In this document: positions 30,416 to 39,828 of the stretch, in pieces
How positions within the stretch are numbered: the first letter of the stretch is position 1
How the letters are laid out: the number at the start of each line of letters is the position of its first letter
Source of the DNA: Nocardiopsis metallicus
GTDB taxonomy: Bacteria; Actinomycetota; Actinomycetes; Streptosporangiales; Streptosporangiaceae
Length of the DNA: 64,000 nucleotides
Direction of reading: 5' to 3'
Assembly: GCF_014201115.1 (NCBI RefSeq)
Contig: NZ_JACHDO010000001.1
Span: 3,720,001 to 3,784,000, forward strand
Notes under the pieces: generated by a model
Told to the model about the DNA's origin: nothing
Seen by the model: only the letters and a program-made list of their open reading frames with translations
Databases searched by the model: none
Program-made: the position numbers and the translations under genes

Positions 30416-31416
30416 GATCGCTCCCCGAAGAAGAGAAGAGGTCTGTGAGCTGCCCGGTTCCACCTGGTTCGATACGAATTCGGACCAGCGTAGTCCGCGA
30501 CGGTCACGCCGCTCGCACGGGTCCCCCCGACCCGGCGCGGCTCCCCCGGTCCGAACGCCGGGGTCCTCAAGTCATCACCAACTGTGCCAGAGTCCGCGTG
30601 AGTACGCGCTGTGTACTGAAGTCACGGACAGCAACACGAAACCACTCGGCCCCCGCCCCGGAAAGGTGCCATTCTCACGGAAAGCGATGCCGTGATCACG
30701 CGAACGAACCCTGAGAAACTCCGCGTTATACGCTTTGACCAGCAGAAACAATGTTTTCGTCGCCGGGGCGACAGCCATCCCGAACCCGCTCGGCTCCGTC
30801 GCGAGCGCCTCGCGGTGGGCCGCCAGTTCTTCCACCCGGGCCGCGGCTGGGGTCCCGGGTTCGCAACAGGCCACGGTGGCGGCCGGGGCCGGGGGGGGAG
30901 ACCGACCACAGCGGCCGCGCCGGGGCCAACCGGGTGGCCGGGTCCGGCGGTGCGAGCAGGCAGCCGGCGCGCGGCCCGGCCGGCGACCAGGTCTTGGTGA
31001 GGCCGCGGAGGACCACCAGGCCCGGCAGGTCCGGGCGGGACGCCAGCGACTCCGGCGACCATCGCGCCCGCTGTATCCGGAGTAACCGACATAGCCCGAA
31101 TATCCGCTGTGACCAGCGGGTTTTCGGACGGGGGCGAAAGCACGCCACGGCACTCCGAAGACCCCACTGAGAGTGCCTCGTGTCACATCCCCGTGTCACC
31201 CTGTCCCGGTGCCCGCGCCCCGGTCGCACCCCTGCCCCGGCCCAGGGCGTGTTCGGCGCATGCCGCCCGCCCGTGAACGGTGGTGCACCCGTGCCCCTTG
31301 CCCAGACCGCAGGACACGGCGCGAGTGCCAGCGAAGCGGCACGCGGCAGCTCACGTGCCCGCCGAACACGCCTGGGTCCCGGACCGGGACCCACCCCAGA
31401 ACGGAACGGATCTTCC
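30416..31416. other. 1-kb region holding only a cobC remnant
   Basis: Between the divergent bluB-cobT and PGRP genes. Long frames here are shadows. Apart from the cobC remnant at 30735-31058, nothing was recognised; 30416-30730 should hold the bluB-cobT promoter. Confidence 0.5.
30735..31058 (-). pseudogene. remnant of cobC-type aminotransferase (threonine-phosphate decarboxylase)
   Basis: On the minus strand one frame reads SPESLASRPDLPGLVVLRG then LTKTWSPAGPRAGCLL and PLWSVSPPGPG. This is the PLP-lysine region of CobC/CobD-type aminotransferases (usual form VVLRSLTKTWGLAGLRAGY...PLWSVSTPALAA). The continuation, PAPAATVACCEPGTPAAAR then VEELAAHREALATE, is in another frame. The switch lies at an 8-G run (30891-30898). 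N- and C-terminal parts are missing. The gene is dead, next to two live cobalamin genes. Confidence 0.72.
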
Positions 31417-32553
31417 ATGCGACGGCGTACCTTTCTGACCACTGCCACCGCCGCGGTCGGCCTGAGCGCGCTCGCCCCCGCCCTGCCGCCCTCCGCGACC
31501 GCCTCCGCCCCGGCCTCCGCAGGCCCGGCCTCCGGGGCCCGCACCGCGCCCCGCGTCCTCGGTGAGCGGGCGATCGCCAGCGGCGCGCTCGTCCGACCGG
31601 AACTGCGGTTCGACCTCATCTCCGTCGCCCAGCGGCCCGAGGAGGTCGCCGAGGGCGCCGTCGTGCGCTTCGAGACAGCGGCGGGGACCCTCGGCGACTG
31701 GCAGGACCTGCACTTCCACACCGGCGGCCCCGAGCACCTGCCACCGTCGGCCACCGCCCTCGCCAGGGCACCCGAAGACGCGACCGGATACCAGGTGCGC
31801 GGGGCGAACGGCGCCGACCTGACCGCCGTGAACGTGCGCGACGGAGAGGAGCTGGGCTTCAGCGGCCGGGAGCGGGTGTCGCTGTCCGCAGAGGACGCGG
31901 GGGTCACCACCCTCTCCGGCGGTTCCGTGCTTCGGCTGCGCACCAGGTCGGGGTGGGGCGCCGACGAGTCGCTGCGCTTCGACGAGGACGGAAACGAGCT
32001 GTGGCCCGCCCAGTTCCACCGGGTGCAGGCGCTGACCGTGCACCACACGGCGATGGCCACCACCGGCGACCACGCCGCGGACGTGCGGGCCGTGTACCAC
32101 CTCCACGCCGCCGAGCAGGCGTGGGGCGACATCGGCTACCACCTGCTCGTGGACCCCCGGGGTGTGGTGTACGAGGGCCGCCACTCGGGCGGCGGGGTCC
32201 CGGTCTTCCGCACCCTGCCGCTGCCCGGCCTGGCCGAGTCCGTGACGGCCGGGCACGCGTTCGGGTTCAACCACGCCAACATCGGCGTGTGCCTGCTCGG
32301 TGACTTCACCGACGAACTCCCCACCCGGGCCGCCCAGGACTCGCTCGTGGACGTTCTCCGGGTGCTGTGCGCGCTGACCGGGGTGGACCCGGCCGCGCGG
32401 ATCGATTACGTGAACCCGGACACCGGAGTGACAACCCAACAGGAGGCGGTGGCCCGGCACCGGGACCTGCTCGACACGGAGTGCCCGGGCAACGCCTTCG
32501 CCGAGGTCTTCGACACGGCCATCCGCCAGCGGGTGGTCAGCGGCCTGCTCTGA
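31417..32553 (+). CDS. Tat-exported PGRP / N-acetylmuramoyl-L-alanine amidase
   Basis: A 378-residue exported protein. It starts MRRRTFLTTATAAVGLSAL, a twin-arginine signal peptide cut near ATASA. A ~130-residue N-terminal beta-rich part precedes a peptidoglycan-recognition amidase domain (~170-340). Zinc ligands are visible in TVHHTA and in the HRDLLDTECPG segment (His and Cys). It should cleave the amide between MurNAc and the stem peptide outside the cell. The open frame begins at 31180, but the Tat start at 31417 with GGAACGGA before it is clearly the real one. Monocistronic. Confidence 0.92.
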   Translation: MRRRTFLTTATAAVGLSALAPALPPSATASAPASAGPASGARTAPRVLGERAIASGALVRPELRFDLISVAQRPEEVAEGAVVRFETAAGTLGDWQDLHFHTGGPEHLPPSATALARAPEDATGYQVRGANGADLTAVNVRDGEELGFSGRERVSLSAEDAGVTTLSGGSVLRLRTRSGWGADESLRFDEDGNELWPAQFHRVQALTVHHTAMATTGDHAADVRAVYHLHAAEQAWGDIGYHLLVDPRGVVYEGRHSGGGVPVFRTLPLPGLAESVTAGHAFGFNHANIGVCLLGDFTDELPTRAAQDSLVDVLRVLCALTGVDPAARIDYVNPDTGVTTQQEAVARHRDLLDTECPGNAFAEVFDTAIRQRVVSGLL

Positions 32554-32561
32554 ATCCCCGG

Positions 32562-32591
32562 GGTGGCGGGGCGTGTCGGCTCCCCGCCACC
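32562..32591 (+). terminator. 10-bp hairpin after PGRP amidase
   Basis: GGTGGCGGGG (32562-32571) pairs perfectly with CCCCGCCACC (32582-32591), directly after the stop codon. Confidence 0.75.
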
Positions 32592-32728
32592 GGCCCGTGT
32601 GGCCGAGAACCTGTTTCCTCCCGCTCCGCCGAGCACATAACGTGAGTTTCCGCCCGAGCCGCCGAGTGCAAGACTTGGGTGGCGCCCGGTACCAACCGGT
32701 CGTTCGAATGCGTAGAGGGAACATCCAC

Positions 32729-33304
32729 ATGGCGACAGTCCAGAGCGCTCCGATCATGCCCGCGGTCATCCTGGAGACCGAGCGCCTGCGGCTTCGAGCC
32801 CTCCTCGAGGGCGACATCGACGACGTACTCGCCTCGTGTGCGGACCCCGAACTCCAGCGGTGGATTCCGCTGCCCGCCCCCGGGGAGGCCTACACCCGCG
32901 CGACGGCCGAGGAGTTCTGCCTGAGGGCCGCCCCGGCGATCCGCACGGGCGGCGACGGCCAGCACTGGGCCATGGTGGACAAGGAGACCGGCCGGTTCAC
33001 CGGGTCGGTGGCGCTGCTTCGCACGCAGTGGCCCGCCCTGGTCACGGAGATCGGCTACTGGGTCTCGCCCTGGGGCCGCGGCAGGGGGTACGCCACCGAG
33101 GCGGTCGTGGCGGTCTCCCGCTGGGCCGTGGACCAGGGGTTCCAACGGGTGGAGCTCAAGGCAGCCGTGGGCAACACGGGTTCGCGCAAGGTGGCCGAGG
33201 CCGCCGGGTTCACCCCCGAGGGCACCGAGCGCAACGCCATGCCGCTGCACCAGGGCCGTTCCGACCTGGCGGTGTACGGGCTCATCCCGGCCGACCTCGC
33301 CTGA
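32729..33304 (+). CDS. GNAT acetyltransferase (RimJ/RimL type)
   Basis: A 191-residue N-acetyltransferase using acetyl-CoA; the substrate is unknown. ILETERLRLRAL at the start and the acetyl-CoA pocket WGRGRGYATEAV, followed by VGNTGSRKVAEAAGF, place it among RimJ/RimL-like members. The ATG at 32729 has GAGGGA with an 8-nt spacer; the frame upstream to 32573 runs through the preceding terminator. Monocistronic. Confidence 0.9.
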   Translation: MATVQSAPIMPAVILETERLRLRALLEGDIDDVLASCADPELQRWIPLPAPGEAYTRATAEEFCLRAAPAIRTGGDGQHWAMVDKETGRFTGSVALLRTQWPALVTEIGYWVSPWGRGRGYATEAVVAVSRWAVDQGFQRVELKAAVGNTGSRKVAEAAGFTPEGTERNAMPLHQGRSDLAVYGLIPADLA

Positions 33305-33473
33305 GGCCCTGCGGCGCTGAGACCCTGAGGAGCAAAACTCCACGCTCCACCAAGCGCGCCGGCCGCGCCAGCCGTGCCGGGCTGCCCGCGGCACGTACTC
33401 AGACCCGTGCCCCGCTCGAGCGCCGCGGCTCACACAGCGGCCCGGGGCCCGGCCCCGCCGCGCCCCGGCCGGA

Positions 33474-33761
33474 TCATCCCCAGACGCGGGAGAGCAGCCA
33501 CTCATCGGTCGCGGTGTCCTGGCGGAGTTCGTACACGCCCTGCGAGTAGGCCGATCCGGCCTCCACCCGCCAGTGTCTGCGCTCGGGGACCTGGGAGTCC
33601 GCACCGGGCGTCCAGTCCCTGCGCAGGGTCACCCAGTGGTCGATGATCCTGCGTATCCCGTACACCCGCCCCTCCCAGGTGAACCGGGTCGGCCGACCTT
33701 CCGCCTCGACGACCGTGACGTGCGCCCCGTAGTACCGCCCCACGACAGTTCCCCCCAGCAT
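33474..33761 (-). CDS. DUF6504-like small protein
   Basis: A 95-residue protein with the pattern RPTRFTWEGRVYGIRRIIDHWV, RHWRVEAGS and GVYEL...WLLSRVWG. It matches a small actinobacterial family (DUF6504-like) often encoded near DNA-repair polymerase genes; no such neighbour is seen here. It is probably a compact beta-rich domain. Function unknown. ATG 33761. Confidence 0.7.
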   Translation of the reverse strand: MLGGTVVGRYYGAHVTVVEAEGRPTRFTWEGRVYGIRRIIDHWVTLRRDWTPGADSQVPERRHWRVEAGSAYSQGVYELRQDTATDEWLLSRVWG

Positions 33762-34477
33762 CGGCCGACTCCTGTTGCTCTCGCCTGCGTTACCCTGCGC
33801 CCTGCCGCGTTCGCGGGCACACCACCGACAGGGCCCGACCGCGGGGAAGTACGGCCAAACCTTCGAACATGCATTCGAATACTAGCGAAAGGAGGGGTTC
33901 CGTGGAACTGATTCCGTATTTGCGTCATCCCCATCTGTGAGACCGGTCGTGGCTCCCGTCGCGACAGCGGCCGCGGGAACCACCACGCCCCCGGCCGCGT
34001 GCCAGGCCGTGTCCCCGCATCCGCAGCGGGATCGGTACTCTGACCGCCCGTCCCCAGCCATCCCGTCGCCCCGCCCCAGGGGCGCAGCGCACCCCTCGAT
34101 CCGATGAGGCCCCCACATGCCGAACGGGCACGACAACCCCGCCCCGGTACCCTGGCGACCCCCACGAGCTGGGCGGTTACCGGGTTCCGCGCCGCCTCGG
34201 ACCCGGTGGCACGGGCACCGTGCACCTGGCCCGGGCGCCCCTTCGAAGAGCAGGTCGCACCCAAGGTCATCCATCCGGACCTGGCCGGGGCGCATCCTTC
34301 CGGGGCCTGTTCGAGAGCTTCCGGCTGGCCGAGATCCTCGATGACTGACCCGCGTCCCCCCAGTTCGGGCCCGCTCCCGGCCCGGAACAACCGAGTAACA
34401 CCGCAAACGCGTCGGCGTGTCGAGGTCGGTACGCTGTTAGGCGCGAATCACACGATCCATACGAGGGACCCCCAACT
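33762..34477. other. intergenic region with kinase remnant
   Basis: About 700 bp ahead of the kinase gene. It carries the decayed kinase copy at 34117-34348. The rest shows no acceptable gene. Confidence 0.5.
34117..34348 (+). pseudogene. decayed copy of Ser/Thr kinase 5' end
   Basis: It begins MPNGHDNPAP, like the MTSNGHESGKP of the intact kinase downstream. After a frame change it reads GDPHELGGYRVPRRLGPGG then TGTVHLARA, matching GDPRELDGYRIVSRLGRGG and TGTVYLAKD. A further shift gives VAPKVIHPDLAG (intact gene: VAVKLIHPDLAD), and a later frame gives SFRGLFES before a TGA. At least two frameshifts and a truncation make it a pseudogene from tandem duplication. Confidence 0.8.
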
Positions 34478-36823
34478 GTGACGTCCAACGGACACGAAAG
34501 CGGCAAACCCCTGCGCGCGGGGGATCCGCGCGAACTCGACGGTTACCGCATCGTCAGCCGTCTGGGACGCGGTGGCATGGGCACCGTCTACCTCGCCAAG
34601 GACTCCGCCGACCGCTCCGTTGCCGTCAAGCTGATCCACCCGGACCTGGCCGACGACGAGTCCTTCCGGCTGCGTTTCGCGCGCGAGGTCGCCTCCGCGC
34701 GCCGGGTCGCCCGCTTCTCCACCGCCGGGGTCATCGACGCCCGTCTGGAGGGCGAGCCCCTCTTCATCGTCTCGGAGTACGTGCCCGGCCCGAACCTGGA
34801 CGAGGCGGTCCGGCACGGCGAGCCGATGCACGGCGGAACACTCGAGGGTCTGGCGATGGGTGTGGCGGCGGCGCTCACCGCCATCCACGGTTCGGGGATC
34901 GTGCACCGCGACCTCAAACCCGCCAACGTCCTGCTCTCCCCGGTCGGCCCCAAGGTGATCGACTTCGGAATCGCGCGCGCCCTGGACGACGCGAGCGGAG
35001 CGGTCACCCGCTCCAGCCAGCTCATGGGCACCCCCTCCTACATGGCGCCCGAGCTGATCCTGGGCGAGCAGGCCACCGCCGCCGCCGACATCTTCGCGTG
35101 GGGCTGCCTGGTGGCCTTCGCCGGGACCGGGAAGGCGCCCTTCGACGCGGGTACCGTCCCGGCTGTCCTGCACAACATCTCTTCGGCGCAGCCCAAGTTG
35201 GACGGGCTCGACCCGAGTCTGCTGGACCTGGTCGGCGCCGCGCTGGACAAGAAGCCGGAGAACCGGCCCACCTCCCAGCAGCTGCTCGCCCGGCTGACCG
35301 GCCAGCAGGATCCGGAGGAGGCGGTTATCCGGCGCACGATCAGCACCTCGTGGGCGCCGCCGAGCAGTTCCCCAGTGCCCGGCCTACCTCCTCAGGCCAC
35401 CGATCCGGAGCTGGCCGAACAGGCTTCGGGCGCTGCCGCCACTCCACCGCAGGACCTGCCCTCGGGTCCCGCGGCCCCGGATCCGACGACACCGGTGAGC
35501 ACCCCGCCCTCGAACGGTTTCACCCCGACGACGTCGCAGCAGGCGTCGCCGACCCATCAGGGGCAGCCGCCGGTGCCGCCCACCCAGCAGGTCCAGTCGC
35601 CGTACCAGGGACAGCAGAACCCGGCGGGGCAGTTCCCCCACGCGAACCCGGCACAGTCCGGCCCGCAGTCGGGCGCCCAGCAGGGCGGCTACGGCCAGTA
35701 CCCGAACCAGGCCGGCCACGGCGGTCCTGGCGGCGGCTACCCGCCCGCGGGCCAGCACCAGCAGTACGGCCAGCCCTCGTACGGGCAACCCCCGTACGGG
35801 CAGCACGGCCAATCCCAGCAAGCCCAGGCCCAACACGGTCAGGCCCCCTACGGGCAGTCACCGTCCCACGGACAGCCCGCTCACACCGCGTACAACGGCC
35901 CAGGTGGCCCGGGTGGCCCGAATGGCCCGGGTGGCCCGGGTGGCCCCGGGCAGCGACCGAACGGGGCGGACGGCAACTCCACGGGCGGTCGTCGCAAGCT
36001 GCTGCTCATCGGCGGCGCCGCGGCCGCGGTCACGCTGGTCGTCGGCGTGGGCGCCACGGTGTTGCTCTCCGGTTCGGACAGCCCGCCCGAGGACACCACC
36101 AGCATCTACGTCACGGACTTCGCCACCGACCCCGGTTGGAGCGGGTTCCGTACCTTCGACCCGGACGACCCCGAGGAGACCGACGGGTACTGGGACCAGC
36201 AAAACGCCCTGATCCTCCAGCTCGACCCGGGCCGGAACCCGTCCCGCGGCGAGGTCGCCCCCTACGACCGGGAGACCCCCGAGCGCGTCCTCATCAGCAC
36301 CGATCTCGCACCGCTGCGCGGCCCGGCCGAGACCAGCCTCGGGGTGCGCTGCTGGGACCAGGAGGGCGACGACGAGCGCACGATGTACGAGGCACTGCTG
36401 CGCTTCGACGGCGAGCAGGCGCAGATCCGCCGGGTGACGGAGGAGAGCGGGGACACCGCGATCGCCGAGACCAGGGACGTCCCGGGGTTCGAGACCTTCG
36501 ACCTCCTCAACGAGGAGCGCGACGCGGACGTCGAGGGCCTGCCCTACGACGTGCGGGTGGACGACCTGACCACGAACCACCTCCAGTTCGCCTGCGAGTA
36601 CGTGGCCGAGGACGGCGACGACCCGTACATGGACCTGCGTCTGTGGGTCAACGGCGAGCTCGTGCTCTCCGCCACGGACCAGCAGCCACTCCCGGACGAC
36701 AGCGGCCTCGACGACGACGAACGGCGGCGGGTCGGCGTCGTCGTGCGCCCCGGAGCGGGCACGGAGCCGGTCGCCGCCGTCTACACGAACTACGCTCTGC
36801 ACAGGATCAACGTCGACGACTGA
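34478..36823 (+). CDS. membrane Ser/Thr protein kinase with extracellular domain
   Basis: A 781-residue Hanks-type kinase. The catalytic domain spans ~23-285: glycine loop GRGGMG (30-35), Lys51 in VAVK, HRDLKPAN (143-150), DFG (162-164) and MAPE. A ~220-residue linker rich in Pro, Gln and Gly (PYGQ repeats, GPGGPGG run) leads to one membrane helix (~507-532). An extracellular domain of ~245 acidic residues follows, beta-rich and possibly a concanavalin/LamG-like ligand sensor; there are no PASTA repeats. The start is a GTG at 34478 with GAGGGA about 10 bp upstream. A decayed partial copy precedes it. Confidence 0.92.
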   Translation: MTSNGHESGKPLRAGDPRELDGYRIVSRLGRGGMGTVYLAKDSADRSVAVKLIHPDLADDESFRLRFAREVASARRVARFSTAGVIDARLEGEPLFIVSEYVPGPNLDEAVRHGEPMHGGTLEGLAMGVAAALTAIHGSGIVHRDLKPANVLLSPVGPKVIDFGIARALDDASGAVTRSSQLMGTPSYMAPELILGEQATAAADIFAWGCLVAFAGTGKAPFDAGTVPAVLHNISSAQPKLDGLDPSLLDLVGAALDKKPENRPTSQQLLARLTGQQDPEEAVIRRTISTSWAPPSSSPVPGLPPQATDPELAEQASGAAATPPQDLPSGPAAPDPTTPVSTPPSNGFTPTTSQQASPTHQGQPPVPPTQQVQSPYQGQQNPAGQFPHANPAQSGPQSGAQQGGYGQYPNQAGHGGPGGGYPPAGQHQQYGQPSYGQPPYGQHGQSQQAQAQHGQAPYGQSPSHGQPAHTAYNGPGGPGGPNGPGGPGGPGQRPNGADGNSTGGRRKLLLIGGAAAAVTLVVGVGATVLLSGSDSPPEDTTSIYVTDFATDPGWSGFRTFDPDDPEETDGYWDQQNALILQLDPGRNPSRGEVAPYDRETPERVLISTDLAPLRGPAETSLGVRCWDQEGDDERTMYEALLRFDGEQAQIRRVTEESGDTAIAETRDVPGFETFDLLNEERDADVEGLPYDVRVDDLTTNHLQFACEYVAEDGDDPYMDLRLWVNGELVLSATDQQPLPDDSGLDDDERRRVGVVVRPGAGTEPVAAVYTNYALHRINVDD

Positions 36824-36892
36824 CCCCGCCTCGGGCACCGCCGGTCACACGCCTCGGAACCGGGAGCGGGCAGGCCCCCAGCGAGGAGAATC

Positions 36893-37858
36893 ATGCGCGC
36901 GATCGTGATCAAGGAGTACGGCGGCCCCGAGGTGCTGCGGCTGGCCGAGACCGAGGCACCCGTCCCGGGCCCGGGTGAGGTCCTGGTGGACGTCGGGGCC
37001 CGAGGCGTCAACTTCATCGACGTCTACCAGCGCAGCGGCGCCTACCAGGTGCCCCTCCCCTACATCCCCGGCATGGAGGCCGCCGGTGTGGTCGCCGCCC
37101 TGGGTGAGGGTGTGCGCGACTTCGAGGTGGGTCAGCGGGTGGCCTGGGCGATGGCCTCGGGCGGCTACGCCGACCAGGCGGTGGTCAGCGCCTCCCTGCT
37201 GCTGCCCGTGCCCGACGCCGTCAGCACCGAGCAGGCGGCCGCGCTGCTGCTCCAGGGAATGACCGCCCACTACCTCACCCACTCGGTGCACCCGGTGGCC
37301 GAGGGCGAGACCGTGCTGGTGCACGCCGCCGCGGGCGGTACCGGGCTGCTCATCACCCAGCTGGCCAAGGCCCGCGGCGCCCGGGTGATCGGCACCGTCT
37401 CCACCGAGGCCAAGGAGCGCACCGCCCGGGAGGCGGGCGCCGACGAGATCATCCGCTACACCGAGGCCCCGGTGGCCCCGACCGTGCGTGAGCTCACCGG
37501 GGGCAAGGGGGTGGCGGCGGTCTACGACGGGGTCGGTCGGGCCACCTTCGACGCCAGCCTGGAGTCGTTGCGTCCGCGCGGCGTGCTGGCGCTGTTCGGC
37601 CAGTCCAGCGGCGCGGTGGAGCCCGTGGACCCGCAGCGGCTCAACACCGCGGGTTCGGTGTACCTGACCCGCCCCTCACTCGCCCACTTCGTGGCCGAGC
37701 GCGAGGAGCTCCTGGACCGGGCGGGCGACCTGTTCGGGCTGGTGGAACAGGGCCGCCTGGACGTGCGGATCGGTGGCCGCTACGAGCTCGGCGAGGCCGG
37801 TCAGGCGCAGGCCGACCTGGCCTCGCGGGAGACCACCGGCAAGCTGCTGCTGGTCTGA
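36893..37858 (+). CDS. NADPH:quinone oxidoreductase (zinc-independent MDR)
   Basis: A 321-residue medium-chain dehydrogenase/reductase of the QOR type, reducing quinones one or two electrons at a time with NADPH. The GroES-like part includes GVNFIDVYQRSG and PGMEAAGVV. The Rossmann part has VLVHAAAGGTGLL. Zinc ligands of alcohol dehydrogenases are absent. AGCGAGGAG lies before the ATG, and it follows the kinase by 69 bp, possibly on the same transcript. Confidence 0.92.
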   Translation: MRAIVIKEYGGPEVLRLAETEAPVPGPGEVLVDVGARGVNFIDVYQRSGAYQVPLPYIPGMEAAGVVAALGEGVRDFEVGQRVAWAMASGGYADQAVVSASLLLPVPDAVSTEQAAALLLQGMTAHYLTHSVHPVAEGETVLVHAAAGGTGLLITQLAKARGARVIGTVSTEAKERTAREAGADEIIRYTEAPVAPTVRELTGGKGVAAVYDGVGRATFDASLESLRPRGVLALFGQSSGAVEPVDPQRLNTAGSVYLTRPSLAHFVAEREELLDRAGDLFGLVEQGRLDVRIGGRYELGEAGQAQADLASRETTGKLLLV

Positions 37859-37865
37859 GCCCCAC

Positions 37866-37952
37866 CCGGACCGCCGGTCCGGATACCCCCGGCTGAAGCC
37901 TGACGGCGGCGGTGCCGAGCCCCCTTTCCACCGGGACCACCACCGCCGCCGT
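37866..37952. terminator. double hairpin between convergent genes
   Basis: CCGGACC/GGTCCGG (37866-37882, 3-nt loop) follows the oxidoreductase gene. A second stem, ACGGCGGCGGTG (37903-37914) with CACCGCCGCCGT (37941-37952), serves both strands. Confidence 0.75.
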
Positions 37953-37973
37953 TCCTCGTTCGTACGTCGGGGG

Positions 37974-39062
37974 TCAGTCGCTCTCGCGGGGCTCGGGCGT
38001 CGACCCCATCCTGGCGCCGGCCCTGCGGACGTCGTCGCGCGCGTCAGCGACCGCGCGTTCGGCGGCCTGGGCCGCATCAGCCGCCGCCTGCGCCGAGGCG
38101 GAGGCCTGTGCGGGGTCGGGCCCGGTGATCTGCGTCGGCCCCTCCGAAGGTTCCGCCTCACCCTGCCGCTTGGTGGTGGAGGGCGCGCTCCGGGCGGCCT
38201 CGCCCGCGAAGGCGTGGCTCACGTTCTTGACCGCCTCGGTCAGCTCGCCCGGGATCACCCAGAAGGTGTTGCCGTCGCCCTCGGCCAGGCTGGGCAGGGT
38301 CTCCAGGTACTTGTAGGCGAGCAGCTTGGCGTCGGCGTTGTTGGCGTGCACCGCCTGGAAGACGCGTTCGATCGCCTTGGCCTCACCGTCGGCCCGGAGG
38401 ATCGCCGCCTGCTGTTCACCCTGGGCCTCCAGGATGGCCTGCTGACGCGCACCTTCGGCCTTGAGGATGCGGGACTGCCGCTCACCCTCGGCGTGCAGGA
38501 TGGCCGCGCGCTTGTCGCGGTCGGCCCGCATCTGCTTCTCCATCGCCTCCTTGATGGTCGGCGGCGGGTCGATCGCCTTGATCTCGACCCGGTTGATGCG
38601 GATGCCCCACTTGCCGGTGGTCTCGTCCAGGACCCCGCGCAGCCGGGTGTTGATCTCCTCGCGCGAGGTGAGGGTCCTCTCCAGGTCCATGGAGCCGATG
38701 ACGTTGCGCAGCGTGGTGACGGTGAGCTGGTCTATGGCCTGGATGTAGTTGGCGACCTCGTAGGCCGCCGCCTTGGGATGGGTGATCTGGTAGTACAGGA
38801 CGGTGTCTATGTTGACCACGAGGTTGTCCTCGGTGATCACTGGCTGCGGGCGCGAGGTGAAGACCTGTTCGCGCAGGTCGAACTTGGTGTTGACCCGGTC
38901 CACTCCCGGGATGATGAAGTTCAGTCCAGGGTCGAAGGTGCGGATGTAGCGCCCGAAGCGCTCGATGTTGTACGCCCGCGCCTGCGGGACGATGCGGATC
39001 GCCGACAACGCGATGGCGACCAGGATGACGGCGAAAATGATGAGCGGTATGGCAGATTCCAT
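37974..39062 (-). CDS. SPFH/band 7 membrane protein (slipin/QmcA type)
   Basis: A 362-residue membrane-anchored scaffold. One N-terminal helix (IPLIIFAVILVAIALSA) precedes the SPFH domain (IVPQARAYNIERFGRYIRT, FTSRPQPVITEDN) and a long coiled coil of AEGERQ/AEGARQ repeats (~190-245). The C-terminal ~75 residues are Ala/Glu-rich and disordered. The ATG at 39062 has AGGTG upstream; an in-frame GTG at 39071 is the alternative. It is paired with nfeD 96 bp upstream, the usual partner in microdomain assembly. Confidence 0.9.
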   Translation of the reverse strand: MESAIPLIIFAVILVAIALSAIRIVPQARAYNIERFGRYIRTFDPGLNFIIPGVDRVNTKFDLREQVFTSRPQPVITEDNLVVNIDTVLYYQITHPKAAAYEVANYIQAIDQLTVTTLRNVIGSMDLERTLTSREEINTRLRGVLDETTGKWGIRINRVEIKAIDPPPTIKEAMEKQMRADRDKRAAILHAEGERQSRILKAEGARQQAILEAQGEQQAAILRADGEAKAIERVFQAVHANNADAKLLAYKYLETLPSLAEGDGNTFWVIPGELTEAVKNVSHAFAGEAARSAPSTTKRQGEAEPSEGPTQITGPDPAQASASAQAAADAAQAAERAVADARDDVRRAGARMGSTPEPRESD

Positions 39063-39158
39063 GTTCTGCACCTGTACCTAGGTCGAGGTCGTGGCTGTGA
39101 CGCGGTTCCGTGTCGGGCTACGGATCGGGGTGGTGAAGGGGTCCGTAGCCGCTCGTGC

Positions 39159-39632
39159 TCAGTTCTGTTCGGGGCGGTTCTGTTCGGGTAGTTCGGGCAG
39201 CGCCTCACGCGGGTAGACCACGGCGGTGGCACCGTCGATCTCCATGACGTCCACATGCGCTCCCACCGGGATCACCAGGTCCTCGTCGATGCAGCGTGCC
39301 GACCACTCCTCTCCCTGAAGCTTGACTCTTCCGTTGTCGGCGTCGACCTCCTGGAGGACGACAGCGGAGCGGCCGACCAGGGCCGCCGTGCCGGAGCGTA
39401 CGTCCGGGCCGCGCTTGAGTTGTCGGTCCATGATCGGTTTGACCAGGACGAGTCCGGCCGCGGCCGCGGCGGCGAAACCGATGATCTGCACGACTACCGG
39501 GAATCCGATGGCGCCCAGGAGGCCGGCGATCAGCGCGGCCGCCGCGAGCAGGCCCAGGACGAAGGTCAGCGTGAAGAACTCCGCGACTCCGAGCCCGGCC
39601 GCGATGATGATCCAGATCAGCCAGACAGGCAT
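39159..39632 (-). CDS. NfeD-like membrane protein
   Basis: A 157-residue protein with an N-terminal helix cluster (MPVWLIWIIIAAGLGVAEFF, then two more helices to ~residue 70) and a C-terminal OB-fold NfeD domain (ALVGRSAVVLQEVDADNGRV, VEIDG-like VMEIDGATAVV). It should work with the SPFH protein encoded just downstream. The ATG at 39632 was chosen because the earlier open frame lacks helices. GGGAGG is 10 bp upstream. Confidence 0.88.
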   Translation of the reverse strand: MPVWLIWIIIAAGLGVAEFFTLTFVLGLLAAAALIAGLLGAIGFPVVVQIIGFAAAAAAGLVLVKPIMDRQLKRGPDVRSGTAALVGRSAVVLQEVDADNGRVKLQGEEWSARCIDEDLVIPVGAHVDVMEIDGATAVVYPREALPELPEQNRPEQN

Positions 39633-39727
39633 TTTCCTGTGGCCCTCCCCGCTGTGGTTTCGGGTATCCCTAAAGCTACCCACACAAGCCCGCCAAACCA
39701 CAAGATCCCCGTAACGGATGCACGATC

Positions 39728-39767
39728 GCGGTCCGCGTCGCCCCGCTGCCGGGGCACCGCGGACCGC
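39728..39767 (-). terminator. hairpin after penicillin acylase
   Basis: GCGGTCCGCG (39728-39737) pairs perfectly with CGCGGACCGC (39758-39767), with an inner CCCC/GGGG pairing. It separates the acylase from nfeD. Confidence 0.75.
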
Positions 39768-39828
39768 GTCCGTCACTGTCGGAGGTCCTGGCCTCCGGGG
39801 CCCGGGAGTCCCCTCCCGGTTCGTCCGG

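Noticed and set aside
27767..30448. 893-codon plus-strand frame
   Set aside because: Antisense to bluB-cobT; His/Gly/Arg-rich shadow.
30416..30735. cobalamin riboswitch ahead of bluB-cobT
   Set aside because: No B12-box-like GCCACTG core with flanking stems was found on the transcribed strand.
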